Of a stretch of DNA of 8,450 nucleotides, positions 1 to 5,709 are shown piece after piece. The stretch is from contig CANQIY010000040.1 of the NCBI GenBank assembly GCA_947624125.1, positions 1 through 8,450 on the forward strand, read 5' to 3'. This DNA comes from an uncultured Bacilli bacterium (GTDB lineage Bacteria; Bacillota_I; Bacilli_A; RF39; UBA660). Position numbers and translations under genes: made by a program. A model generated the notes under the pieces. The model had not been told where the DNA came from. It worked only from the letters and a program-made list of their open reading frames with translations, and did no database searches. The first letter of the stretch is position 1; the number at the start of each line of letters is the position of its first letter.

Positions 1-4
1 ATAC

Positions 5-13
5 ATTATATCA
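5..13 (-). promoter_or_regulatory. Extended -10 promoter reading left out of the window
   Basis: On the minus strand these bases read TGATATAAT, a perfect TATAAT with the TGN extension. The same nine bases form the -10 of the rpiB and rpmE promoters here. No good -35 is visible 16-18 bases upstream, where a 7-bp inverted repeat lies instead (19-38). I infer a promoter for the next leftward gene, which is outside the window; in many Bacillota prfB follows secA, but that cannot be tested here. Confidence 0.5.
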
Positions 14-18
14 TATAT

Positions 19-43
19 GTATGTTAAAAGGAACATACTTTTT
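19..43. repeat. 7-bp inverted repeat: plus-strand terminator or operator
   Basis: GTATGTT (19-25) and AACATAC (32-38) are perfect inverted repeats with a 6-base loop. On the plus strand the stem is followed by TTTTTGCTTTTTT, so it could terminate a rightward transcript. On the minus strand it covers the -35 side of the leftward promoter at 5-13, which is where a repressor operator would sit. The sequence alone does not decide between the two. Confidence 0.4.
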
Positions 44-58
44 GCTTTTTTCCTAAAA

Positions 59-95
59 ATTAAAAAATGTTAACATAATTTATTCGTTAACATTT
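59..95 (-). terminator. Candidate intrinsic terminator of secA
   Basis: AAATGTTAAC (65-74) and GTTAACATTT (86-95) are perfect 10-base inverted repeats with an 11-base loop. On the minus strand the stem is followed by a U-rich run (ACATTTTTTAATTTTT). It lies about 110 bases beyond the secA stop. The stem is A+T-rich with only two G-C pairs, so its efficiency is uncertain, but it is the only hairpin in this tail with a good U-tract in the secA direction. Confidence 0.5.
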
Positions 96-133
96 CCTTT
101 AATTTCAAATGATTTTTTAGTTTTTTTAATTTT

Positions 134-174
134 TTTGCAAACAAATTACAAATTTGCAAATATTTTATTTTTTT
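134..174 (+). terminator. Hairpin with plus-strand T-tract downstream of secA
   Basis: TTTGCAAA occurs at 134-141 and 153-160. The sequence is self-complementary, so the copies can pair across an 11-base loop. On the plus strand the stem is followed by TATTTTATTTTTTT, typical of an intrinsic terminator; on the minus strand an A-tract follows. It would stop rightward transcription entering secA from the 3' side. No rightward gene is visible in the window to need it. Confidence 0.3.
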
Positions 175-182
175 AAAATTAC

Positions 183-203
183 TTGTAAATCCTTATTTTA
201 CAA
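183..203. repeat. 7-bp inverted repeat directly after the secA stop
   Basis: TTGTAAA (183-189) and TTTACAA (197-203) form a perfect 7-bp stem with a 7-base loop that abuts the TGA stop of secA. The run after it on the minus strand is only weakly U-rich (GTAATTTT). It could stabilise the secA mRNA 3' end or give weak termination. It is the first of four hairpins in the 203-base non-coding tail, which otherwise holds no gene. Confidence 0.35.
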
Positions 204-2696
204 TCATTTTCCGCAACAGTTCTTATACTTTTTGCCCGAACCACATGGACATGGGTCATTTCGCCCAACTTTTACAACCTTCTTAGGTTTACCTTTTAAT
301 TTTTCTTTACCATCATTAGCTACTCCATTTAAAGTTTGTTTTCTTTCGGTATTTTGTCTTACTTCCGCTTTTAACAAGAATTGGGCTGTTAAATCTTCTA
401 TTTTTACTAATAGATTATCAAACATTTCAAAACCTTCCATTGTATAAGCTTGAACCGGATTTGTTTGACTATAACCGCGAAGGCCAATTCCTTCTTTCAA
501 ATGCTCCATTGCACTCATATGGTCAACCCAATTGGAATCAATAATACGAAGAGATATAGCTTTCTCAAACTCATTCATAATTGGTGTATCAACCATTTTC
601 TTTTCATAATCTTTAATTATTAATTCATATAGTTTATCTCTTAATTCTTCATCATTTAATTTTTCAATATCTTTCAATTTTAAACTATTTTGTTTTAAAT
701 AATTGGCATTAACATACTCTACTAATTCTTTTTTATTTTCATCACTCATACTACCATCACTTGAATAATGACTTTCAACTAAATTAGTTATAGTACTTTT
801 AAAGACTCCTAAAATACTTTCATGAATATTTTCATTTTCTAATATTTCATTCCGACGATTATAAATAATTTCTCTTTGTTCATTTAAAACATTATCATAA
901 TCAAGTAAAGTCTTTCTAATGTCATAGTTATTACCTTCAACCTTCTTTTGAGCTGTTTCAATACTTTTAGTTAGAACCTTCGAACGAATGGCTTGTCCTT
1001 CTTCAATTCCTAAACTTGTTAACATTGTTTTTATTCTTTCTGTTCCAAAACGACGCATTAAATCATCTTCAAAAGAAACGAAAAATTGACTTTTACCAGG
1101 GTCTCCTTGTCTTCCGGCCCGACCACGAAGTTGGTTATCTATCCGTCTACTTTCATGCCGTTCTGTTCCAATAACACAAAGACCACCTAATTCTTTTACA
1201 CCTTCGCCTAATTTAATATCTGTACCACGACCAGCCATATTAGTAGCAAGAGTAATTGCATCCTTTTCTCCTGCTTTCGCAATTATTTCTGCTTCTCTTT
1301 CATGATTTTTTGCATTTAAAACTTCATGCTTAAGACCCGCTTTTTTTAATAAACCACTTAAATATTCATTTGCCTCAACAGAAATTGTACCAATTAAAAT
1401 AGGTTCACCAGTCTTATGAATTTCTTTAACGTAATTAATGATGGCATCATATTTTCCTTTACTAGTAGCGTAAACGAGGTCCGCATAATCTTCTCTTATA
1501 ACTGGTTTATTAGTAGGAATTTCAATAACATACATGTTATAAATATTACGAAATTCTTCTTCTTCTGTCTTTGCTGTACCTGTCATACCGGATAATTTTT
1601 TATACATCCGAAATAAATTTTGGAACGTAATTGTTGCCATCGTTTTTGTTTCAGTATTAATAGTAACGTTTTCTTTAGCTTCAATAGCTTGGTGAAGTCC
1701 TTCACTAAATTGACGTCCATGCATTAACCGACCGGTAAAAGGGTCAACTATAATAACGGTATCATCTTGAACAACATAATCGACATCTTTTTTAAAACCA
1801 TAATTAGCTTTTAGAGCTTGGGTTAAATGATGAACTAAAGCAGCATTATCTAAGTCATATAAATTTTTTAAATTAAACATTTTTTCAATTTTTTTGCTTC
1901 CTTCTTCGGTTAAAGAAACATTTTTTGTTTTAACATCGATATCGTAATCTTCAACATCTTTTAATTTTTTAACTGCTCTATCAGCATCGATATATAAATT
2001 TTTCGAATTAATTTGCCCTGCACTAATAATAAGTGGAGTTCGTGCTTCATCAATTAAAATCGAGTCAACTTCATCCACAATACAATAATTAAGAGGTCTT
2101 TGTACCCGGTCTTCTACTCTTACTACCATATTATCTCTTAAATAGTCAAAACCAATTTCATTATTAGTTGAATAAGTTATATCTTTACTATAAGCATCTC
2201 TTTTTTCTTCTGTACTCATAACTAAAGAATTCAAATTAACACCAACTGATACTCCTAATAATTCATAAGCAGGTCTCATCCATTCGGCATTACGACTAGA
2301 CAAATATTCATTGGTTGTTACAACATGAACACCTTCACCTGTAAGGGAATTTAAATAAGCAGGTAAAACTGTTGTTAAAGTTTTTCCTTCTCCTGTCTTC
2401 ATCTCTGCAATATTACCATAATGAATCGCAAGTCCACCTAAAATTTGCACATAATAAGCTTTTTCACCAATTGTTCTACTTGTTGCTTCTCTTGCTAAAG
2501 CAAAAGCTTCGACTAAAATGTCTTCTAGAGTTTCACCATTTTTTAATCTAGCTTTAAATTCTTCTGTTTTCTTTTTAAAATCACTATCTTTTAATTTTTG
2601 CATTTCTTCATCTAATGCTACAATTTTGTCTGCTAGTCCTTGAAATCTTTTTAATTCTTTATACTCACTATTTAATAATCGTTTGAAAAAATCCAT
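204..2696 (-). CDS. secA: Preprotein translocase ATPase SecA
   Basis: SecA is the ATPase motor that drives secretory preproteins through the SecYEG channel at the inner face of the membrane. From the chosen start the protein has 830 residues, close to B. subtilis SecA. The Walker A loop MKTGEGKT is near residues 99-106, and the DEVDSILIDEARTP segment (Walker B region) begins near 208. The TNMAGRGTDI and GRAGRQGDPG signatures of the second helicase domain are intact. The tail carries a SEC-C zinc motif with Cys816, Cys818, Cys827 and Cys828. The reading frame extends four codons upstream to another ATG (2708), but the bases of that extension are themselves the Shine-Dalgarno sequence (GAGGTGG, 2700-2706), and the predicted transcript begins there. 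The second ATG is therefore the start. It ends in TGA, which supports code 11. In Bacillota hpf usually lies next to secA; here two genes separate them. Confidence 0.98.
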   Translation of the reverse strand: MDFFKRLLNSEYKELKRFQGLADKIVALDEEMQKLKDSDFKKKTEEFKARLKNGETLEDILVEAFALAREATSRTIGEKAYYVQILGGLAIHYGNIAEMKTGEGKTLTTVLPAYLNSLTGEGVHVVTTNEYLSSRNAEWMRPAYELLGVSVGVNLNSLVMSTEEKRDAYSKDITYSTNNEIGFDYLRDNMVVRVEDRVQRPLNYCIVDEVDSILIDEARTPLIISAGQINSKNLYIDADRAVKKLKDVEDYDIDVKTKNVSLTEEGSKKIEKMFNLKNLYDLDNAALVHHLTQALKANYGFKKDVDYVVQDDTVIIVDPFTGRLMHGRQFSEGLHQAIEAKENVTINTETKTMATITFQNLFRMYKKLSGMTGTAKTEEEEFRNIYNMYVIEIPTNKPVIREDYADLVYATSKGKYDAIINYVKEIHKTGEPILIGTISVEANEYLSGLLKKAGLKHEVLNAKNHEREAEIIAKAGEKDAITLATNMAGRGTDIKLGEGVKELGGLCVIGTERHESRRIDNQLRGRAGRQGDPGKSQFFVSFEDDLMRRFGTERIKTMLTSLGIEEGQAIRSKVLTKSIETAQKKVEGNNYDIRKTLLDYDNVLNEQREIIYNRRNEILENENIHESILGVFKSTITNLVESHYSSDGSMSDENKKELVEYVNANYLKQNSLKLKDIEKLNDEELRDKLYELIIKDYEKKMVDTPIMNEFEKAISLRIIDSNWVDHMSAMEHLKEGIGLRGYSQTNPVQAYTMEGFEMFDNLLVKIEDLTAQFLLKAEVRQNTERKQTLNGVANDGKEKLKGKPKKVVKVGRNDPCPCGSGKKYKNCCGK

Positions 2697-2699
2697 AAT

Positions 2700-2706
2700 C
2701 CACCTC
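2700..2706 (-). promoter_or_regulatory. Ribosome binding site that fixes the secA start
   Basis: Minus-strand GAGGTGG lies 3 bases before the ATG at 2694-2696 and overlaps the upstream in-frame ATG at 2706-2708. An ATG at that position would have no site of its own. Confidence 0.75.
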
Positions 2707-2713
2707 ATTATTA

Positions 2714-2742
2714 ATTATACCATGACTAGCTTATAAACACAA
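2714..2742 (-). promoter_or_regulatory. secA promoter, extended -10
   Basis: On the minus strand TATAAT (2714-2719) is preceded by TGG, giving an extended -10. A weak -35 TTGTGT (2737-2742) sits 17 bases upstream. Transcription would start near 2707, leaving a leader of only about 11 bases that is mostly Shine-Dalgarno. secA thus has its own promoter besides any read-through from the gene upstream. Confidence 0.65.
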
Positions 2743-2774
2743 AGATTTTCAAGTAAAGTAGGCTTATATTTATA

Positions 2775-3380
2775 TTATTCTAAAGATAATTTTCTTGCTA
2801 AGATAACTATATTTTCATTAGATTCTTTATTATTGTTAATAAAAGGATTTATTTCACAATCCATATATTCCGTATGATTTTCATCTATTTTATTTAATTC
2901 TTCCCTAGGCAAATTTCTAATATCAACGTTATCTTTATTAAAAGGCACTAGAAAAACTGGATAATAATTAACCCCTTCCTCTGTCTTATCTTGAACATAA
3001 TTTATATATTGAAGCATATTTTTTAAATTTGTACCATGACATTGACATTTTCCTAAAATATATAATAATCTTAAATAATTGTAGTAAACATCAACATAAT
3101 CTTCACTAAAATCTCTAACATTATAACCAAGTGTATTTAAAGTCGTTACTAATTCTCCCTTATCATAAATATCTAAAACATCTTCATGTAATTCTAAAAA
3201 TAAATGAGCATAATGATTAAGAAGCTCTAAGTTTAATAAAGCCATCTTTTGTAGTGCATCGGATGCATTAATAGAACCTACTTCAACTGCCTTAATAAGT
3301 TCTTTTTTCGTTTTTTCTTGTCTTTTATCTGCTAATTTAATTTCTTTTAACATAAATTTATATTTGTTCATTTTAGTCAT
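2775..3380 (-). CDS. Unrecognised 201-aa cytoplasmic protein
   Basis: I do not recognise this protein. It has 201 residues, no signal peptide and no membrane segment. The first 35 residues are Lys/Glu-rich and probably helical, followed by Leu-rich helical stretches (about 40-75 and 92-110), a CQCH cluster (Cys112, Cys114, His116) and a less ordered Asn/Glu-rich C-terminus with one further Cys (175). Three Cys and a His could bind a metal, but the spacing matches no family I can name. The frame can begin at a GTG (3389), but AGGTGG ends 5 bases before the ATG at 3378-3380, which is preferred. It has its own extended -10 promoter and sits between a C39-like peptidase gene and secA, a place where Bacillota normally have nothing between hpf and secA. 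Base composition resembles the neighbours. A role linked to the peptidase or to secretion is possible but only inferred from position. Confidence 0.85.
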   Translation of the reverse strand: MTKMNKYKFMLKEIKLADKRQEKTKKELIKAVEVGSINASDALQKMALLNLELLNHYAHLFLELHEDVLDIYDKGELVTTLNTLGYNVRDFSEDYVDVYYNYLRLLYILGKCQCHGTNLKNMLQYINYVQDKTEEGVNYYPVFLVPFNKDNVDIRNLPREELNKIDENHTEYMDCEINPFINNNKESNENIVILARKLSLE

Positions 3381-3385
3381 ATTTA

Positions 3386-3391
3386 CCACCT
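3386..3391 (-). promoter_or_regulatory. Ribosome binding site fixing the 201-aa gene start
   Basis: Minus-strand AGGTGG stands 5 bases before the ATG at 3378-3380. The upstream in-frame GTG (3387-3389) lies inside this site and so is unlikely to be the start. Confidence 0.7.
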
Positions 3392-3399
3392 GAATATTT

Positions 3400-3427
3400 A
3401 TTTTAACATAACTATTAATTATTGCAA
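3400..3427 (-). promoter_or_regulatory. Promoter of the 201-aa gene, extended -10
   Basis: Minus-strand TTGCAA (3422-3427) and TAAAAT (3400-3405) are 16 bases apart, and TGT directly precedes the -10, giving the TGN extension. The expected start near 3393 leaves about 13 bases of leader including AGGTGG. No terminator is visible between the peptidase gene and this promoter, so read-through is also likely. Confidence 0.55.
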
Positions 3428-3437
3428 CTATCTTATT

Positions 3438-4004
3438 TTATTTACTTTTCATAATAATACATTCTCTTGCATCTATTTTTCCTAAAGCAAAATCTTCTTT
3501 TGTTTCAGCAAATAATCTTTTTAAACTAACTTTTCTATTATACTGCATAGGTTTATTATTAATGATTTTTAAAGCTTTATCTCTCACTTTTTTCTTAATA
3601 TAATAAGGGTCAAATAAATAAACATATTTTTTTGTCATTTTCGTAATTAAAACATAATGTTCCTCACTTTGCCAACAACGTGCGATGGTAACACCATTTT
3701 GTTTTAAAACATCTTTTAAAGAATTTATATTAACATCTTTTCCAACTAATCTTTTTAAATAAATATGATAATCATTTAATTTAGCATAATTAATAAACCA
3801 TTTTGTAAATCTTTGCATTGCTTTTTTACTTGTTCCACCACTACCTAACTTGCCATCTTTATCACAGTCAAGCGTAAAACGACACACCGCTTTTACTATT
3901 ATCGCCGGTATTTCTTCTCTTTTATATAAATAACTAAAGGCATTTAATAATGTAATTGGTGCACAGTCATATTCTGTAAATTGATATCTTAAAGGCTCTT
4001 GCAT
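3438..4004 (-). CDS. C39-like (papain-fold) cysteine peptidase
   Basis: A compact 188-residue protein with the layout of C39-type papain-fold cysteine peptidases. Gln8 begins a Q-x4-D-C motif with the presumed nucleophile Cys14. His116 lies in EHYVLI, and Asp132 in the FDPY motif that follows a YVYL strand, so oxyanion Gln, Cys, His and Asp are all present. No signal peptide, membrane segment or ABC-transporter part is seen, unlike bacteriocin-exporting C39 transporters, so it probably acts in the cytoplasm. The substrate is unknown; other members of the superfamily are hydrolases or acyltransferases of peptides and small molecules. The frame opens at an ATG at 4019, but AGGG stands 6 bases before the in-frame ATG at 4002-4004, preferred here. 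It follows the hpf terminator and precedes the unknown 201-aa gene and secA. The family call is firm for the catalytic motifs, not for the exact subfamily. Confidence 0.8.
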   Translation of the reverse strand: MQEPLRYQFTEYDCAPITLLNAFSYLYKREEIPAIIVKAVCRFTLDCDKDGKLGSGGTSKKAMQRFTKWFINYAKLNDYHIYLKRLVGKDVNINSLKDVLKQNGVTIARCWQSEEHYVLITKMTKKYVYLFDPYYIKKKVRDKALKIINNKPMQYNRKVSLKRLFAETKEDFALGKIDARECIIMKSK

Positions 4005-4010
4005 ATTTAT

Positions 4011-4014
4011 CCCT
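4011..4014 (-). promoter_or_regulatory. Ribosome binding site fixing the peptidase start
   Basis: Minus-strand AGGG lies 6 bases before the ATG at 4002-4004. The upstream in-frame ATG (4017-4019) has only A+T-rich sequence before it and no Shine-Dalgarno. Confidence 0.55.
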
Positions 4015-4021
4015 AACATAA

Positions 4022-4050
4022 TTTATGCTTTGTTATTTTTTTTGGCACAA
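4022..4050 (-). promoter_or_regulatory. Weak candidate promoter of the peptidase gene
   Basis: Minus-strand TTGTGC (4045-4050) and CATAAA (4022-4027) are 17 bases apart. Both are weak matches. The position fits the other promoters here: the -10 ends 17 bases before the start codon, and it lies just after the hpf terminator, where a new promoter would be needed. Confidence 0.3.
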
Positions 4051-4051
4051 G

Positions 4052-4072
4052 AAAAAAGACTTAAAAAAGTCT
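4052..4072 (-). terminator. Intrinsic terminator of hpf
   Basis: On the minus strand AGACTT, a TTTT loop and AAGTCT form a 6-bp stem followed by six T. The stem begins inside the TAG stop codon of hpf (4071-4073), so the terminator overlaps the end of the gene. There is no T-tract on the plus strand, so it acts leftward only. Confidence 0.75.
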
Positions 4073-4598
4073 ATTTCACATTTATAATACCAAATTTACC
4101 ATCTTTGCGCTGATATAAAACCGAAACACATTCTTCTTCTACATTTTTAAAAACAAAGAAATCATGATTTAATAAATTCATTTGTAAGATAGCTTCCTCT
4201 TCATCCATTGGCTTGGAATCGATATCTTTTCTTTTAACAATATTTTCTTCTTCTTCCTCTACTACATCAAAATCTAAAAATAATTCAGGAATATCTTTTT
4301 TCTCATATCTCTTTTTTAATTTCGTTTTATTTTTTCTGATTTGTCCTTCTAATTTATCAACGACTAAATCAATCGCGGCATATAAATCTTTATCGGAAAC
4401 TTCAGCTCTTAAAATAAATTTATTTAGAGGAATTGTTACTTCAATTGTTTGCAAATTATTCTTACAATTAACTAATACTTTGCATTCAATTTCTTTATTA
4501 TTTTCATAATACTTATCTAGCCTTCCTAACTTTTCTTCAATATAACTTTTTATGGCTTTTGTCACAACTAATTTGTCACCACGAATATTATATTTCAA
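4071..4598 (-). CDS. hpf: Long-form ribosome hibernation promoting factor
   Basis: Long HPF binds the 30S decoding region and pairs two 70S ribosomes into inactive 100S dimers in stationary phase or stress. The 175 residues show both expected parts: an N-terminal ribosome-binding domain (about 1-97, starting MKYNIRGDKL) and a C-terminal dimerisation domain (about 120-175) with the hallmark KPMDEEEAILQMNLLNHDFF stretch and the closing YQRKDGKFGII. An acidic linker with a run of Glu lies between them. The start is TTG (4596-4598): an in-frame stop TAA lies directly before it, and the family's usual N-terminus begins at this codon. AAGGAG lies 10 bases upstream. It follows the csp terminator, has its own terminator and precedes the peptidase gene. 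In B. subtilis hpf is next to secA; here two extra genes stand between. Confidence 0.96.
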   Translation of the reverse strand: MKYNIRGDKLVVTKAIKSYIEEKLGRLDKYYENNKEIECKVLVNCKNNLQTIEVTIPLNKFILRAEVSDKDLYAAIDLVVDKLEGQIRKNKTKLKKRYEKKDIPELFLDFDVVEEEEENIVKRKDIDSKPMDEEEAILQMNLLNHDFFVFKNVEEECVSVLYQRKDGKFGIINVK

Positions 4599-4608
4599 TT
4601 AAATCACT

Positions 4609-4614
4609 CTCCTT
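4609..4614 (-). promoter_or_regulatory. Ribosome binding site for the TTG start of hpf
   Basis: Minus-strand AAGGAG followed by AGTGAT resembles the extended anti-16S match AAGGAGGTGAT, 10 bases before TTG. The in-frame TAA directly before TTG excludes an upstream start. Confidence 0.7.
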
Positions 4615-4642
4615 AAGATAAGTTTATCAAATTTTAAGCCAA
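4615..4642 (-). promoter_or_regulatory. Candidate hpf promoter
   Basis: Minus-strand TTGGCT (4637-4642) and TATCTT (4615-4620), spaced by 16, each match four of six consensus bases. The placement, with the -10 ending 16 bases before the start codon, fits the other short-leader promoters of the window. No SigB-like or SigH-like site was found. Tentative. Confidence 0.3.
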
Positions 4643-4668
4643 AATAAAAGAGAAATATCTTCTCTTTT
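4642..4668 (-). terminator. Intrinsic terminator of csp
   Basis: AAAAGAGAA (4646-4654) and TTCTCTTTT (4660-4668) form a perfect 9-bp stem with a 5-base loop; on the minus strand it is followed by ATTTT. It separates csp from hpf. Confidence 0.75.
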
Positions 4669-4701
4669 AAATATTACAACGTACTACTTGGCAAAGACCA
4701 A

Positions 4702-4914
4702 TTACACAATAGTCTTCTGTTCTTCAACTACATCGACTGCTTGTAATCCTTTAGAAGTTTCGACAAGTTTGAAGTTAACAAGTGCTCCTTCACTTAAAGT
4801 TTTATAGCCCTCTTTAATAATTGCTGAATAATGAACAAAAATGTCTTCTAAATTCTCATACTCAATAAAGCCATAACCCTTATCATTATTGAACCACTTT
4901 ACTTTGCCATGCAT
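4702..4914 (-). CDS. csp: Cold-shock domain protein (CspA family)
   Basis: A 70-residue single-domain nucleic-acid-binding protein of the CspA/CspB family, which melts RNA secondary structure as an RNA chaperone in the cold or in normal growth. RNP1 is KGYGFIEY (12-19) and RNP2 is DIFVHYS (24-30); the opening KVKWFNNDKG and the closing KGLQAVDVV are also typical. The last six or so residues go slightly beyond the usual end of the domain. The ATG is preceded by a rich GGTGGAGGAG site, giving a strong start. It has its own promoter and terminator, so it is a single-gene unit. The predicted leader of about 22 bases is much shorter than those of strongly cold-induced csp genes, which argues for constitutive expression. 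The paralogue cannot be told apart, so only a generic symbol is given. Confidence 0.97.
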   Translation of the reverse strand: MHGKVKWFNNDKGYGFIEYENLEDIFVHYSAIIKEGYKTLSEGALVNFKLVETSKGLQAVDVVEEQKTIV

Positions 4915-4943
4915 TACTCCTCCACCTCTTTCCTAGTAATTTA

Positions 4944-4973
4944 ATTATGTCATAAGTGGAGTAACAATTGCAA
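4944..4973 (-). promoter_or_regulatory. csp promoter, extended -10
   Basis: On the minus strand TTGCAA (4968-4973) and CATAAT (4944-4949) are 18 bases apart; TGA precedes the -10, giving the TGN extension. Transcription would start near 4937. The -35 overlaps the first unit of a 14-bp tandem repeat (4969-4996), which could be a regulator-binding site. Confidence 0.6.
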
Positions 4974-4996
4974 CAAAAATCGTGCGACAAAATTCG
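4969..4996. repeat. 14-bp imperfect tandem repeat at the csp -35
   Basis: On the plus strand TGCAACAAAAATCG (4969-4982) is followed directly by TGCGACAAAATTCG (4983-4996); 12 of 14 positions match. A weaker third unit (ACACACAAAAAATAG) may follow. The repeat touches the -35 box of csp. Roughly one and a third helical turns per unit is compatible with repeated protein binding, but that is inference. Confidence 0.6.
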
Positions 4997-5044
4997 ACAC
5001 ACAAAAAATAGACCTAGATAATAATATCAAATAATTACCACTAT

Positions 5045-5066
5045 TGAAAGGACTTTTTAAACCTTT
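5045..5066 (-). terminator. Weak hairpin after the MreB-like gene
   Basis: Minus-strand AAAGG and CCTTT form a 5-bp stem around a 10-base A+T loop just after the stop codon. There is no good U-tract, so termination would be weak and read-through into csp is likely. Confidence 0.25.
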
Positions 5067-5071
5067 TATGT

Positions 5072-5659
5072 TTACTTGACACATTTAAGAATTTGCGTAA
5101 TTATAAAGTTCGAAGCATCTTCAAAATAATAATACTCATAATCGTTTTTCTCACATATCAAAGCTAATTCTTGATAATTTTTACCATAAATAAAAATATT
5201 ATTTTTCCCTATTAACTTTATTATTTCGCTGATTAATTCTTTATTTATTTCATCATTTTCATAAATCTTCATTTTTAATTTACCCAAATTATCTTTATAA
5301 TAAAAATAAAAATAAGTATTGGCAAAATGACAATAAATACATTTGTTTCCTATTTTTAAATAATTTATTTCTTCTAAAAAAGTAATTTTCTTATAATTTA
5401 AATCTTCTAAAATACTTTGTAATAATTTTTTATCTTCTTCTTTATAACTTGGATTAATAATAACACTTATTCTACTTGCTAAGATATTATTTTTTAAATG
5501 ATTACTTTCTAATAACTTCAAATAGATTTTCATAAATTTTTCTCTATCAATTATTTTACCTTCCCAAAGTGTTTTCTTATAAGGTTTAAATATTATTATT
5601 TTATTCTCTTTTTTAACATATAAATTTATATAATCATCTAAATATAAAATATTTTCCAT
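5072..5659 (-). CDS. Putative degenerate, shortened MreB/Mbl actin-like protein
   Basis: A 195-residue soluble protein, rich in Ile, Lys, Asn and Tyr, with no obvious strong match. Read against MreB/Mbl its segments line up in order: ILYLDDYINLYVK (4-16) where MreB has the phosphate-1 strand DLGTANTLVYV; LWEGKIIDREKF (31-42) at the GVI-D-F segment; ISVIINPSYKEEDKKLLQSI (64-83) at the VVIGVPSGITEVEKRAV stretch; KITFLEEINYLKIG (91-104) at the LIEEPMAAAIG stretch; CIYCHFANTYFYF (107-119) at phosphate-2; NIFIYGKNYQEL (154-165) at the TGGG adenosine motif; and FEDASNFIITQILKCV (179-194) at the C-terminal AEDPLTAVALGTGKAL. The Gly-rich nucleotide-binding residues are all lost, and the parts expected for subdomains IB and IIB are missing (MreB has about 335 residues). 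It follows the spoIIQ-like gene, close to where Bacillota carry mbl. AAAGGGA precedes the ATG. The homology is inferred by eye. Confidence 0.5.
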   Translation of the reverse strand: MENILYLDDYINLYVKKENKIIIFKPYKKTLWEGKIIDREKFMKIYLKLLESNHLKNNILASRISVIINPSYKEEDKKLLQSILEDLNYKKITFLEEINYLKIGNKCIYCHFANTYFYFYYKDNLGKLKMKIYENDEINKELISEIIKLIGKNNIFIYGKNYQELALICEKNDYEYYYFEDASNFIITQILKCVK

Positions 5660-5679
5660 AAATAATCCCTTTCTTTATT

Positions 5680-5706
5680 AAAAAAAACCTTTTTAAGGGC
5701 CTTTAT
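5680..5706 (-). terminator. Hairpin terminating the rpiB-spoIIQ unit
   Basis: On the minus strand CCTT-AAA-AAGG (5688-5698) is followed by eight T. An upstream A-rich run (AAAAAATAAA, overlapping the spoIIQ stop) could pair with the T-tract across a short GGC bulge and lengthen the stem. The plus strand also ends in TTTATTTTTT, so it may act both ways. The G+C core is only two pairs, so read-through into the next gene, which has no clear promoter, is plausible. Confidence 0.5.
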
Positions 5707-5709
5707 TTT

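Noticed and set aside
204..206. Mycoplasma-type code (TGA as Trp)
   Set aside because: TGA ends SecA right after the conserved zinc tail, reading through would add only one codon before a TAA, and the Trp codons checked are TGG.
154..447. Plus-strand reading frame opposite the 3' end of secA
   Set aside because: It lies almost wholly antisense to the SEC-C and C-terminal part of secA, has no ribosome site, and its protein looks like low-complexity back-translation.
4213..4509. Plus-strand reading frame opposite hpf
   Set aside because: Antisense to the conserved hpf coding sequence; its Ser/Leu/Phe-rich product is a shadow of the Lys/Glu-rich frame.
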